Source: an uncultured Prevotellaceae bacterium | GTDB taxonomy: Bacteria; Bacteroidota; Bacteroidia; Bacteroidales; Bacteroidaceae | Direction of reading: 5' to 3' | Length of the DNA: 45,195 bases | Assembly (NCBI GenBank): GCA_900318795.1 | Contig: ONLU01000022.1 | Location: 1-45,195 of the forward strand | Shown here: piece after piece, positions 34,300 to 43,056 of the stretch | How positions within the stretch are numbered: position 1 is the first letter of the stretch | How the letters are laid out: each line of letters opens with the position of its first letter | Program-made: the position numbers and the translations under genes | The notes under the pieces: generated by a model | The model's database searches: none | Seen by the model: only the letters and a program-made list of their open reading frames with translations | Told to the model about the DNA's origin: nothing

Positions 34300-37275
34300 A
34301 TGGAATTATATCTGGAATCAGGACTGGAGCATCAGGAGTTACCCGTTGAGAGTATTTCCGATATTTTTGAGGGCGTGCCGACCAAGGATGATGAGCGACA
34401 ACTACGCCAGAATCCACTATTCGATTTCACCGAAGGTCGCCAACAATTGATCAGCAATATCAAGAAAGCCCAACGTAAGGAGAAAGCCCATGGTGGAGAG
34501 TATCAGAAAGTGCCTTTCTCTAATGATCGCCAGACGCTGAACCTCGACGTGAAGATGGAAACGGGTACAGGTAAGACCTACGTATATACCCATACTATGT
34601 ACGAGTTGCACAAGCGCTATGGTGTGAACAAGTTTATCGTGGTAGTGCCCACGCATCCTATCAAAACCGGTGCCGAAGCTTTTCTGAGTGACCCCGCCGT
34701 GATGCACCATTTCAGTGATACCGGTGGCTATGAGAGCGTGAAGATAGACCTCTGCGTGATAAACGCCATGAAGGGTAAGAAGAAGGGAAAGCAGCTCTTC
34801 CCGTCTTCAGTGCGCGACTTCTATTGGGGGTCAAAGGATGATAAAAACACCATCTATGTGGCTTTAGTGAACATGCAACTGCTGACCAATGGCAAGGTGC
34901 TACGTGGCACTTTCAGTAATGGCTACGATGGTATCCATCAGCCGATGAAAGCACTGAAGGCAACCCGCCCCTTTGTCATTATCGACGAGCCGCATAAGTT
35001 CGACCGCAAGAATGCCGCATACAAGGTGATTATGGAGCAGATAGAGCCACAGTGCCTCATTCGCTTCGGTGCAACCTTCCCTGAAAATACTTCCGGTAGG
35101 GGCAGCCAAAAGCACACCTACATCGACTATGAGAACTTGATTTACGATCTTAATGCCTTTGATGCATTCCGTAGCAATCTGATTAAGGGTGTGGCAAAAG
35201 AGCATGTGGAGGCTGAGGGCAGTGCTAAAGAAAGATTGAGGTTTACTGGTTCTGACGGGAAAGAGTTGGCTCATTTCCAACTGATAAGCGCTAAAGGCAG
35301 CAAGTCGAAAAGTCTGCGTGAAGGAGAATCGCTTGGAGGCGCTTTCGACATCAGCGCCATGGATAATCTCACCGTGAGTGACATTGGTAACGGCAAAGTG
35401 GATCTTAGCAATGGCCGCGAGTTGCAAACTGGTATGGATGTCAGTGTAGATGCTTATAGCGATTCCTATCAGCGGCTGATGATACAGACGGCTCTCACTC
35501 GCCACTTTGAAACCGAGCGTGAAAACTTCTATCTGCCCCGCAAGGTAAAGACCATCGCATTGTTCTTTATCGGCAACATCGAATCGTTCCGTGGCGAGAA
35601 TGCCTGGCTTCGTGAGATGTTCAACGAGGAATTGAAAAAACAGCTTCAAGAGCAAATGACTAAGAGTGAAGGCGCATACAAGGAATTCCTGCAGGCCTCA
35701 CTTGACCGTTTAGAAGAATGTTCAGCAGGTTATTTCGCCCAAGACAAGCAGGACACCGACGAGGAAATCGAGAAGGAAATGGACGATATCCTGAAGAATA
35801 AGAAAGACATGCTTCGTTTCAAGGACGATGACGGGCAGTGGATTGTACGTCGGTTCTTTTTCTCGAAATGGACGCTTCGTGAAGGCTGGGACAACCCCAA
35901 CGTCTTTACTATTTGTAAGTTGCGTAGCAGTGGTAGTGAGATAAGTAAGCTTCAGGAAGTTGGCCGAGGATTACGCTTGCCAGTGGATGAAACAGGGCAC
36001 CGTAATACAACCACCGAATTCAAACTGAACTACATTGTCGATTTCACTGAAGCCGACTTTGCCGAACGGCTGGTTAAAGAAATCAATAGCCAGTTGAAGG
36101 TGGCTCATGTCATTGACAAGATAACGGAGGAGGATATACGCCGTGTGGCAGAACTTAGAAAAATGGATCCTGAGGAACTTGCCGAGGAACTTGCAATAAA
36201 GAAATATGTATCGTTGCTCACTTTCAAAGTGAAAGAAGAAAACCGGGCTGCTTTCCTTGATGAGTATCCTGAGTTTGCTGTACCTGATAACTTCGCTGGC
36301 AAGATTGAAAACAGAAACAAGGCAGAGCAAAAGAAGATAAAGATTCGCCGCGAGAACTTTGACCAGCTTCGTGAACTATGGCAGAAAATCAACAGCAAGT
36401 ACGTGCTTTTCTTCGACAAAGAGATCTGTACCAAGCTGGCATCTGCCTTACCAAATCCGATACTCTCGTTTACTGATTACTATACCGCTCGTACAGATCG
36501 CCAAGAAGTAGATACTGATGAAGGCAACATGGCAACAGTTCAAGACTCAGGCCTTGAGTTCACAGTGAAAGCTACCAGAATGGCTTACGGAGAATACGTG
36601 AAGCGGCTAAGCCGTGCAACCTCCGTCCCTGTAGCTATGCTTCATGAGGCCATAAAGACTTGGGCAAAGAATCACCCCCATGTTGCCATTAACGACTGCT
36701 TTACCGAACACACACTGGGCGAAAACATTAATAATATCAAAAACTGGATGGTGGATAATCTGCAAGGACAGTTCCATTACCAGCGCACAAATCTGTCACC
36801 CCTCCAGACTGCTCTCACTGATGCACAAGGAGAAGCACTGCCCGAGATTGTGCAGGCACGTGTAGGCATGAAGATTGAAGAAAATGCTATTGTTTCTGAC
36901 AAATATCTCTATGACAAACTTGTCTATGACTCGCCTTTGGAGCGTGTGAATATTCGCAACGTCATAGACAGCGTGACTGTGTATGGTAAGATTCCGACAA
37001 AGAGCCTTCAAATTCCCACGATTGCTAATTCGAGCTACAGTCCTGACTTCATGTATGTTGTACGTTATAAGGATGGGCAGACCCGCCTGAATCTCATCGT
37101 GGAAACAAAGGACATCACAATGAAAAGCCAGCTGCGTGGAGAAGAGAAGGCCAAGATCGCCTGTGCGGAGTTGTTTTTCAAGAGCCTGGAAAAAGACGGT
37201 TATAACGTTAAGTATGAGAGACAGATTAACAGCAAGGGTGTAGGCGAAATCATTAAAGAAATCTTAGGGCAATAA
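34300..37275 (+). CDS. res: Type III restriction enzyme, helicase-nuclease subunit (Res)
   Basis: The 991-residue protein has helicase motif I METGTGKTYVYTH (residues 86-98), motif II IIDEPHKF near 230, motif V-like REGWDNPNVF near 527 and motif VI QEVGRGLRLP near 555. A C-terminal nuclease site of the PD-(D/E)xK type is seen in YSPDFMYVV and LIVETKDI (about residues 914-938). With Mod it translocates on DNA and cuts when two unmethylated sites are met. All key motifs are present, so it should be active. It lies 20 bases after mod and 24 before the next gene. Confidence 0.93.
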   Translation: MELYLESGLEHQELPVESISDIFEGVPTKDDERQLRQNPLFDFTEGRQQLISNIKKAQRKEKAHGGEYQKVPFSNDRQTLNLDVKMETGTGKTYVYTHTMYELHKRYGVNKFIVVVPTHPIKTGAEAFLSDPAVMHHFSDTGGYESVKIDLCVINAMKGKKKGKQLFPSSVRDFYWGSKDDKNTIYVALVNMQLLTNGKVLRGTFSNGYDGIHQPMKALKATRPFVIIDEPHKFDRKNAAYKVIMEQIEPQCLIRFGATFPENTSGRGSQKHTYIDYENLIYDLNAFDAFRSNLIKGVAKEHVEAEGSAKERLRFTGSDGKELAHFQLISAKGSKSKSLREGESLGGAFDISAMDNLTVSDIGNGKVDLSNGRELQTGMDVSVDAYSDSYQRLMIQTALTRHFETERENFYLPRKVKTIALFFIGNIESFRGENAWLREMFNEELKKQLQEQMTKSEGAYKEFLQASLDRLEECSAGYFAQDKQDTDEEIEKEMDDILKNKKDMLRFKDDDGQWIVRRFFFSKWTLREGWDNPNVFTICKLRSSGSEISKLQEVGRGLRLPVDETGHRNTTTEFKLNYIVDFTEADFAERLVKEINSQLKVAHVIDKITEEDIRRVAELRKMDPEELAEELAIKKYVSLLTFKVKEENRAAFLDEYPEFAVPDNFAGKIENRNKAEQKKIKIRRENFDQLRELWQKINSKYVLFFDKEICTKLASALPNPILSFTDYYTARTDRQEVDTDEGNMATVQDSGLEFTVKATRMAYGEYVKRLSRATSVPVAMLHEAIKTWAKNHPHVAINDCFTEHTLGENINNIKNWMVDNLQGQFHYQRTNLSPLQTALTDAQGEALPEIVQARVGMKIEENAIVSDKYLYDKLVYDSPLERVNIRNVIDSVTVYGKIPTKSLQIPTIANSSYSPDFMYVVRYKDGQTRLNLIVETKDITMKSQLRGEEKAKIACAELFFKSLEKDGYNVKYERQINSKGVGEIIKEILGQ

Positions 37276-37299
37276 TTTATAAAAATAATTGAGATAAAG

Positions 37300-38127
37300 A
37301 TGGAGTCACATTTTGTAAAGTTAGAACCTCCCTATCAGATTATACATTACGGAGGAGTTGTAGGAATACAAATAGGTACTCTTATTGTAGTAGGTGAGAA
37401 CTCTTTTGAGCCGAAGAGCATCGACATCTATACTTGCAGCCATCCTGTGGTTAGCTATGTTGACAAACGTCAACTTAGAGCAAAGCTTGGCAAGGAACGT
37501 GGTAATCGCGATTTAGCGTCATACTATGGTGGCGGCGAAGGGAACGTATGGAGTAAAGTGGAGGTTAGTGACGTGGACATTATCGGCATGTCTGACCCAA
37601 ATGCTGACGTGGAACCGAGTCCTTTTGAGTGGAGTGATTTCGTATGGCTTGCAAGCGATGGAGTCGCCTTAAGAGATGCTGAAAATGGCGTATGGCGTCA
37701 AAACGGAATCTTTGATCTTGAGAGTTATCTGCGTAGAGTTGGCTTGTACCTTAAGCTTCCTCCTGTGGCTGACCATTTGGAATTAGATTTGTCACTTCTA
37801 ACAGAAAAAGGTAGAAATGGCTTCAACAGAAAATGTATTGTTTGTCAGGAAGATAATCCAGAATTGATTACCTTTTTTGTTCCGATATATAATAAAAAGG
37901 ATCAAGAAATAATCGAGATTATCATTCAGCAACTTTGGCAATATTTGTCATTAATGAAAAGTCTTGGTGCTTCTGTAGTATTTAGGGAGTCAGAAATCCC
38001 TGAACTCGGAGAAGAGAAAATGCCCAAAGATGAAGCTGACGTTAGTTGCCTATCGAGAGTAGTCAAGACCCTTAATGAAACTTACGAAGAGAAGTACCGC
38101 AAGATATTCCGCTTGCGTCAGAAATAA
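37300..38127 (+). CDS. Unrecognised gene in the type III R-M operon (275 residues)
   Basis: The protein has no signal peptide or membrane helix. Residues 1-120 look beta-rich (IIHYGGVVGIQIGTLIVVGE, WSKVEVSDVDIIGMSD). A middle segment has a lone RKCIVCQEDNPEL Cys pair. The last 100 residues are helical and acidic. It begins 24 bases after res, and the next gene follows after 5 bases, so the four genes read as one operon. Its codon use is like the Mod target-recognition region (AT-rich). I do not recognise the family. A role as an accessory of the R-M system or an adjacent defence gene is inferred from position only. Confidence 0.8.
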   Translation: MESHFVKLEPPYQIIHYGGVVGIQIGTLIVVGENSFEPKSIDIYTCSHPVVSYVDKRQLRAKLGKERGNRDLASYYGGGEGNVWSKVEVSDVDIIGMSDPNADVEPSPFEWSDFVWLASDGVALRDAENGVWRQNGIFDLESYLRRVGLYLKLPPVADHLELDLSLLTEKGRNGFNRKCIVCQEDNPELITFFVPIYNKKDQEIIEIIIQQLWQYLSLMKSLGASVVFRESEIPELGEEKMPKDEADVSCLSRVVKTLNETYEEKYRKIFRLRQK

Positions 38128-38132
38128 TTCTG

Positions 38133-38756
38133 ATGAGGAAGGACTACGATAAAGAATTTATAGAAATCGATACTGCACCTCTAAGTATAGGTAATATACT
38201 TAAAATGGCACAGCACAACATCGGAAATACAACGTATACCGATGCATTACTTCTCTATGCTTACAATTGTAACCCAACAGACCATTATATTATAGGTTTT
38301 GTGGCTCGCATAATCAAGCAAAGACGCTTTAACGAAGTCAGTCTTCCTGGCGAACCCCATGAGTTGATGCGCCCACAACAAATAGATCAAGACCCGAGAG
38401 CTAAGTATCGTCGTTTGGATACGGTTGCTCGTGCAGAACTCATAAAGTCCGCTCTATTGGGTATGTACAACAGAAAATTATTCACAACCAAGAACCATTG
38501 GATAGGAACATTCTTGGTTGTTCGAGACCGGTTGGAAAAAGCAGGCTTTTCGCAAGCAGACTTTGAAAAGATGGCAGATGACATTACTCCAGAAGATTTT
38601 CCTGAGAAACTGCAAATAAGCAAAAGTACCATGAAGAACTTTACAAAGGTGATTACCGATCCTCATGACAGAAATGAGGCTTACTATGACATGAAAAACA
38701 ATCCCCAAGAGGACTTCTGTGAAGAACTTTGGAATGCGATAGAAAAGATGTTGTAA
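38133..38756 (+). CDS. Unrecognised last gene of the R-M operon (207 residues)
   Basis: This 207-residue helical protein has blocks such as LLLYAYNCNPTDHYIIGFVA, ARAELIKSALLGMYNRKLF and HDRNEAYYDMKNNPQEDFCE. It lacks Cys pairs or known catalytic signatures. It starts 5 bases after the preceding gene and is followed by a short palindrome, ATACGGAA/TTCCGTAT with TTTT, that looks like a terminator. The two genes probably act together, since their spacing suggests coupling. No family is recognised and no enzymatic function is assigned. Confidence 0.8.
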   Translation: MRKDYDKEFIEIDTAPLSIGNILKMAQHNIGNTTYTDALLLYAYNCNPTDHYIIGFVARIIKQRRFNEVSLPGEPHELMRPQQIDQDPRAKYRRLDTVARAELIKSALLGMYNRKLFTTKNHWIGTFLVVRDRLEKAGFSQADFEKMADDITPEDFPEKLQISKSTMKNFTKVITDPHDRNEAYYDMKNNPQEDFCEELWNAIEKML

Positions 38757-38952
38757 TACGGAATTTCCGTATTTTAAGGTCTTAATTTACGGACTTTATA
38801 CGGACTTTATACGGCTGTTACGGAAGTGACTGCCGCTTCTTTTTATTGTGCTTACCTTTGCATCGTGAACAAGAAACCACGGGCTCTATAAACCCCGTTC
38901 GGATGAGTTCCAAGAAGTAACTTTAGTATTAACAAAAAAGGAAAGTAAAAAG
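38757..38952 (+). promoter_or_regulatory. Terminator, repeats and promoter before the replication-like module
   Basis: ATACGGAATTTCCGTAT with a following TTTT (38756-38776) can terminate the R-M operon. The unit ACGGACTTTAT is repeated in tandem (around 38790-38815). TACCTTTG at 38853-38860 is the promoter for the next five genes, about 90 bases before the first ATG. Confidence 0.55.
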
Positions 38953-39306
38953 ATGAAAGATTCAGTTTTCCAAAAGCGCTTCCAGCGCAAACAGCAGAAC
39001 CGTCAGGTTCATGGTCAACAACTCACAGTGTTCTATCGCGACATGGTGTCAGATTTTCCCGTCAGTAGCCTCGCTATGCTGATGCTGCGTCGATGTGAAA
39101 GCAGTGTCAGCCCGAGTCTCTATCGCCAGATGGCAAAAGGTCTGATTGGGTTTGAAGAGGCTTTGCAGTTGGATATGGCAGAGTGCCTTACAGGGTGCGT
39201 GCAGGGCGTTGCGCTCTACACAACAGGCATTAAGCACGTTGACCGAATTCTGTGGCCTCTGTACCACAAGATTCAGCGAGAGTTAGCTAAAAGAGTAAAT
39301 AATTAA
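38953..39306 (+). CDS. Hypothetical basic protein, first gene of the module
   Basis: The 117-residue protein starts with a strongly basic, Gln-rich segment (FQKRFQRKQQNRQVHGQQ) followed by a helical core (LAMLMLRRCESSVSPSLYRQ, ECLTGCVQGVALYTTGIKHV). It has no signal peptide. It is the first gene after the promoter at 38853 and lies 21 bases before the OB-fold gene. A DNA-binding role would fit the basic N-terminus and the neighbours, but this is inference. Family not recognised. Confidence 0.7.
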   Translation: MKDSVFQKRFQRKQQNRQVHGQQLTVFYRDMVSDFPVSSLAMLMLRRCESSVSPSLYRQMAKGLIGFEEALQLDMAECLTGCVQGVALYTTGIKHVDRILWPLYHKIQRELAKRVNN

Positions 39307-39327
39307 AACGGAAAGGAGGTAAAAGCT

Positions 39328-39609
39328 ATGCAAGCAAACATCATGAAAGTGAAGAGCTGCAGCGAGCAGTTCTACGTAAAGAGTGAGAAGGCCGACAACG
39401 GACAGATGGCCAAGCGAAACCTGGTACTTCAGGAGATTGGCGGTAAATTCGAAAACTCTTACCTTGTGGCAGTCCTTGGCAACCTTGCCGGATGCCAGTT
39501 CTACGAAGGCGATGTGGTCATCACGACCCTTCGGTTCTCTATTCGCGAATACAATGGTCAAGTTTTTCAAGACATCGTAGCCACGGACATTATTAAAGTA
39601 AACAGATAA
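39328..39609 (+). CDS. DUF3127-like OB-fold protein (SSB-like)
   Basis: The 93-residue protein contains KRNLVLQEIGGKFENSYLV, LAGCQFYEGDVVITTLRFS and REYNGQVFQDIVATDIIKV. This layout, with the closing NGQVFQDI(V) strand, is that of DUF3127-type small OB-fold proteins, which are thought to bind single-stranded DNA. It lies in a module with a primase/P-loop protein, which supports an SSB-like role. The first seven residues may be a loose leader, since a second Met occurs at residue 6. Confidence 0.75.
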   Translation: MQANIMKVKSCSEQFYVKSEKADNGQMAKRNLVLQEIGGKFENSYLVAVLGNLAGCQFYEGDVVITTLRFSIREYNGQVFQDIVATDIIKVNR

Positions 39610-39693
39610 GTTAAACCTTGAGTTGAAGTGAGGAGGATGTTCCCGGGTAAATGCGCAAAGATTCCAACCTTCTTCTCGCAAACAACTCAAAAC

Positions 39694-40128
39694 ATGAAAA
39701 CAGTAAACAACAGTTACAAGCAGCAGATTCTGCACGACGTCCAGATGGACACACAGACAACATTCATGAACAACGGCGACATCAACATCTACCCATGTTT
39801 GTGGGAACAGGACAAAGCACCTGTGACAGCCGACGGTAAGGGACTGATTCGCTATCGCGCTGGAGTGATGGTAGAAGAGGATGGTAGGACTCGCATGAAG
39901 CGTTATCGCGTAGGTATGAACGGCCCAAAGTATGAGACGCTCTTCCAGACCGCCCACGCCGATGTGAAACGTACTCGGGAGATGAACCACGGACAGCGCG
40001 GATGCCTGAAGGTGGAGTTCAGATTTCCACGCCGCTACCCACTCTCATTGATGAAGAGCCTATTCTTTCAGGAGAGCGAAGAGATCATGGCCTATTTTAA
40101 CTCAAGAAAGGAGGAAACCGTATGGTAA
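39694..40128 (+). CDS. Hypothetical protein before the primase-like gene
   Basis: The frame is open from GTG 39628, but ATG 39694 gives a more natural start (MKTVNNSYKQQI), 144 residues. The segment NNGDINIYPCLWEQDKAPVT and the basic RVGMNGPKYETLFQ part suggest a small alpha/beta domain. It ends by overlapping the next gene by 7 bases (TATGGTAA), so translation is coupled. The C-terminus reads FFQESEEIMAYFNSRKEETV. No family is recognised. Position suggests a partner of the primase/P-loop protein. Confidence 0.65.
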   Translation: MKTVNNSYKQQILHDVQMDTQTTFMNNGDINIYPCLWEQDKAPVTADGKGLIRYRAGVMVEEDGRTRMKRYRVGMNGPKYETLFQTAHADVKRTREMNHGQRGCLKVEFRFPRRYPLSLMKSLFFQESEEIMAYFNSRKEETVW

Positions 40129-42470
40129 ACCGACTGATAGCACTGAACACCAAGCATTTCGCCGACAAGCAGAAAAACAATCGGGGATATGCAGAGACCC
40201 AAACTGGGGAGCAGCTTGATGAGTTGCTCCGCCAGGAGTGGCTTCGCCGCGATGTCGCAGATATTCGTGCCGGTAAGGAGGAGAAAAAGGACTGGTTGCC
40301 ATTCATCTGCCCTCACTACACGGCTTTCAAGGACAACCATCGTGCACAGGATTGCATCCTGCCCGAAGCCTTCTCCTTTATGACGTGCGTGGATATAGAC
40401 AACCCAAAGCTGGTGCGCGGAGCCTTTGAGAAAGCGCTTGAAGTGAACAAGGACGACATGTCGGAGTGGCACGATATGGTGCTGCGTGAGGCTTATTCGG
40501 CTCGTGGTAAGGGCCACATTTACATCCGCATTCCTAAGGGCATGACCATTGAAGAAGCACAGCGCAGTTTCTGCGAGGAGCTTGGCTTCGATGCCGATGA
40601 GTTGCTTGATTCGTCGTGCTTCACACCTGAGAGGTACATTTATATTACAGGTATAGATCAGGAAGTCTTCCGCTCTGAACATTGGTTGGAACCCATAGAG
40701 GGCGAAGAGTTGGAGGAACGACGCGAGGCTTATCTGCAAAGAGGACTTGATGTTGATGGAAGACCACTGGTTAAACCCGAAACCACCGTTATGCCTGCTG
40801 TTGCCGTGAGCACTACAGATGACATCGTTGAGGCTGATGCGCGTACATTATATATCTTTGACGCTTGTATGAAAGAGGCAGAGTTGACACCCGATGTGCT
40901 CATTGTTGAAGGTCATCGGCATGAGGCTCTGAAAAGTATTCTCTCTGTAGGTGCTACCCAGTTGTTGAAGAAGCCAGAGTTGCTGGGTGTGTTGAAAGTT
41001 CGCATGTCGCAGAACTGGCAAGACAAGAACATTCAGCAGTTGGTAGATGATTTCTATTCGAAATACTGTGACCCAAATCAGAAGATGTCGCAGTTCCAGA
41101 GAAAGGTGTTGGCCAAGTCGCTGAAGATGGTAAAGGTTGAACCTACGGACGATCAAACGGCAACAAACAACCAAGAATCAATGACCGTGAGCCGTGAGCC
41201 AGCCTTGCCGCCCGAGATGCCGAAGAAACTGCCGAAGGTGGTTCAGCTGTTGGTCTCGCGCACCCCCGATGTCTATAAGCCTGCTGTGGCTCACGCTATT
41301 TTTCCGTCGCTGGGCGCCCATCTGTGGAAAGTACGCTTTCCGTATATCGACAATGTGATGCACGAGGCTACCTTTATGAACGTGCTAATGGCTGGAACTG
41401 GAGCCGGTAAGGACTGTATCTCGCAACCCATCAACCACATCATGGCCGACATCCGTAAGCGCGATGCCGAGAACCTGAAACGTGAGGCCGACTGGAAGAA
41501 GGAGGTGAACTCTAAGGGCTCAAACAAGGATAAGCGACAGAGACCTGAAGGGCTTGTCATCCAGGAGGTTGACCCAGACATGACCAATCCTGCTTTTGTG
41601 ATGCGCATGGCCGAGGCCGACGAGCATTTCCTCTATACGAAGATGAACGAGATCGACCAGTTTGATGCCCTTCGCGGTTCGGCTCGTGGTTCGCAGCAGT
41701 TTCAGATCATGTGCCTGGCTTTCGACCCCGACAACCGATACGGTCAGACGCGTGTTGGTACGCAGTCGGTCACGGAAAAAGTGTGCATCCGATTCAATTG
41801 GAATGCAGCAACGACCATCCAAAAAGGGCAGCGCTATTTCCGCAATGTCTTGACCGACGGGCCAATCTCGCGTATCAACTTCTGCACCATCCCTGAGCGT
41901 GAAATCGGAGCAGACATGCCCGTCTATGGCACTTATGATTCAAGTTTCGACGAAGAACTGCGTCCGTTCATTGACCGCCTTTGCCGTGCTGCTGGCGTGA
42001 TAGACTGTCCACAGGCATTCCGTCTGGCCAAGCGACTGAAGGATGAATGCGCTGAGTTTGCCCGTCTCTCGCAATCGAGAGTGTATGAGAACTTGTCGTT
42101 CCGTGCCAATGTCATTGCCTATTTGAAGGCTTGTGTGCTCTACATCTGCAATGACTACAAATGGAGTCGTGAGATTGAAGAATTTGTTCGCTGGAGCCTG
42201 CTATATGATATGTACTGCAAAATGACATTTTTCGGCGAGGCCATCGAAAACGCCAATCGTTCTACTGATGAACAGACAGGCCGTCGCGGCCCGCGCAACC
42301 TGCTGAAGCTGCTGCCCGACGAGTTTACCGTACACGATGCTGACCTTATCCGACAGGCCAACGGCATGGACACTCGCGGTACCCGAAATATGCTCTCGCA
42401 ATGGGTTCATCGTGGCTACCTCTTACAGATGACAGATGACAGTTTTCAAAAAATCAAAAAGCAGAAATGA
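40122..42470 (+). CDS. Large primase/P-loop protein (VirE/BT4734-like)
   Basis: The 782-residue protein has an N-terminal domain with DWLPFICPHYTAFKDNHR, FMTCVDIDNPKLV and ERYIYITGIDQEVFRSE. These resemble the VirE-N/BT4734-type primase-like domain of Bacteroidota. After a linker comes a P-loop domain: Walker A MAGTGAGKD near residue 425 and a DEHFLYTKMNEIDQFDALRG region that may hold the Walker B site. A helical C-terminus follows. Such proteins are found in Bacteroidota mobile or variable loci with HU-like and DUF5675 genes, and a replication or partial-helicase job is inferred. Its last bases include GATGACAGATGACAG, which is also found near mod. Confidence 0.7.
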   Translation: MVNRLIALNTKHFADKQKNNRGYAETQTGEQLDELLRQEWLRRDVADIRAGKEEKKDWLPFICPHYTAFKDNHRAQDCILPEAFSFMTCVDIDNPKLVRGAFEKALEVNKDDMSEWHDMVLREAYSARGKGHIYIRIPKGMTIEEAQRSFCEELGFDADELLDSSCFTPERYIYITGIDQEVFRSEHWLEPIEGEELEERREAYLQRGLDVDGRPLVKPETTVMPAVAVSTTDDIVEADARTLYIFDACMKEAELTPDVLIVEGHRHEALKSILSVGATQLLKKPELLGVLKVRMSQNWQDKNIQQLVDDFYSKYCDPNQKMSQFQRKVLAKSLKMVKVEPTDDQTATNNQESMTVSREPALPPEMPKKLPKVVQLLVSRTPDVYKPAVAHAIFPSLGAHLWKVRFPYIDNVMHEATFMNVLMAGTGAGKDCISQPINHIMADIRKRDAENLKREADWKKEVNSKGSNKDKRQRPEGLVIQEVDPDMTNPAFVMRMAEADEHFLYTKMNEIDQFDALRGSARGSQQFQIMCLAFDPDNRYGQTRVGTQSVTEKVCIRFNWNAATTIQKGQRYFRNVLTDGPISRINFCTIPEREIGADMPVYGTYDSSFDEELRPFIDRLCRAAGVIDCPQAFRLAKRLKDECAEFARLSQSRVYENLSFRANVIAYLKACVLYICNDYKWSREIEEFVRWSLLYDMYCKMTFFGEAIENANRSTDEQTGRRGPRNLLKLLPDEFTVHDADLIRQANGMDTRGTRNMLSQWVHRGYLLQMTDDSFQKIKKQK

Positions 42471-42471
42471 C

Positions 42472-42918
42472 ATGGAACTGATATTAGAACGTATAGCAAA
42501 ACGCAAGACCTACACGATAGGCAGGCTCTACATTCAGAGGCGCGTAGATGACGAGTATCTGGCAGGAACGGAGAACCAGTATTTCTGCGACACCCTCGAA
42601 CCCACTTGGCGCGACTACGCCAATGGTGCCTACAAGGTGAAAGGCCGCTCGGCCATCCCAGAAGGCCGCTATGCCGTAGTCATCTCCTTCTCGCCAAAGT
42701 TCAAGCAGTGGCTTCCCATCCTGCTCGGCGTGCCCAAATTCGAGGGCATCCGAATCCATGCGGGCAACACGTCAGCAGACACCGAAGGTTGCATCCTCAT
42801 AGGCAAGAACCGCGAAGTCGGCAAAGTGCTCGACAGCCGCATCTGGGTTCACCGTCTAAAACAGAAGATCGTCGAGGCCAAGGGTAGGGGTGAACCCGTC
42901 TGGATTACCATCAAGTGA
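42472..42918 (+). CDS. DUF5675-like protein with a His...Gly-Cys motif
   Basis: The start ATG 42472 lies 1 base after the previous stop; a longer frame from 42436 is a shadow of the primase tail. The 148-residue protein has IGRLYIQRRVDDEYLAGTE, CDTLEPTWRDY, and the key stretch IRIHAGNTSADTEGCILIG. The His then Gly-Cys spacing recalls the HxxxxxxxxxGC site of L,D-transpeptidases (YkuD), so a catalytic Cys is possible. It is usually listed as a phage or mobile-locus gene (DUF5675). It is the last gene of the module, and its end runs directly into the hairpin repeat. Confidence 0.75.
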   Translation: MELILERIAKRKTYTIGRLYIQRRVDDEYLAGTENQYFCDTLEPTWRDYANGAYKVKGRSAIPEGRYAVVISFSPKFKQWLPILLGVPKFEGIRIHAGNTSADTEGCILIGKNREVGKVLDSRIWVHRLKQKIVEAKGRGEPVWITIK

Positions 42919-42973
42919 CGGAACAGCGAGAGCAATGACAAGCTTGCTTGAGCATTGCCGAGTCGTGACGGAA
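42911..42973 (+). repeat. REP-like hairpin repeat, copy 2
   Basis: This 63-base element shares flanks with copy 1 at 453-511 but differs in the stem: GCAATG pairs with CATTGC and CAAG with CTTG around a CTTG loop. Both strands of each stem have changed together, so the hairpin is conserved as structure. It overlaps the last codons of the DUF5675-like gene. Confidence 0.6.
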
Positions 42974-43011
42974 CTCGACGCAGTCAAGTGACTCTCAATT
43001 TCTTTTCAATT

Positions 43012-43051
43012 GCCCGGATATGACTCACCTCGTGTCCGGGCTTTGTTATTT
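43012..43051 (+). terminator. Terminator of the replication-like module
   Basis: GCCCGGA pairs with TCCGGGC, followed by TTTGTTATTT. It closes the five-gene module, about 95 bases after the DUF5675-like stop. Confidence 0.75.
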
Positions 43052-43056
43052 ATATA

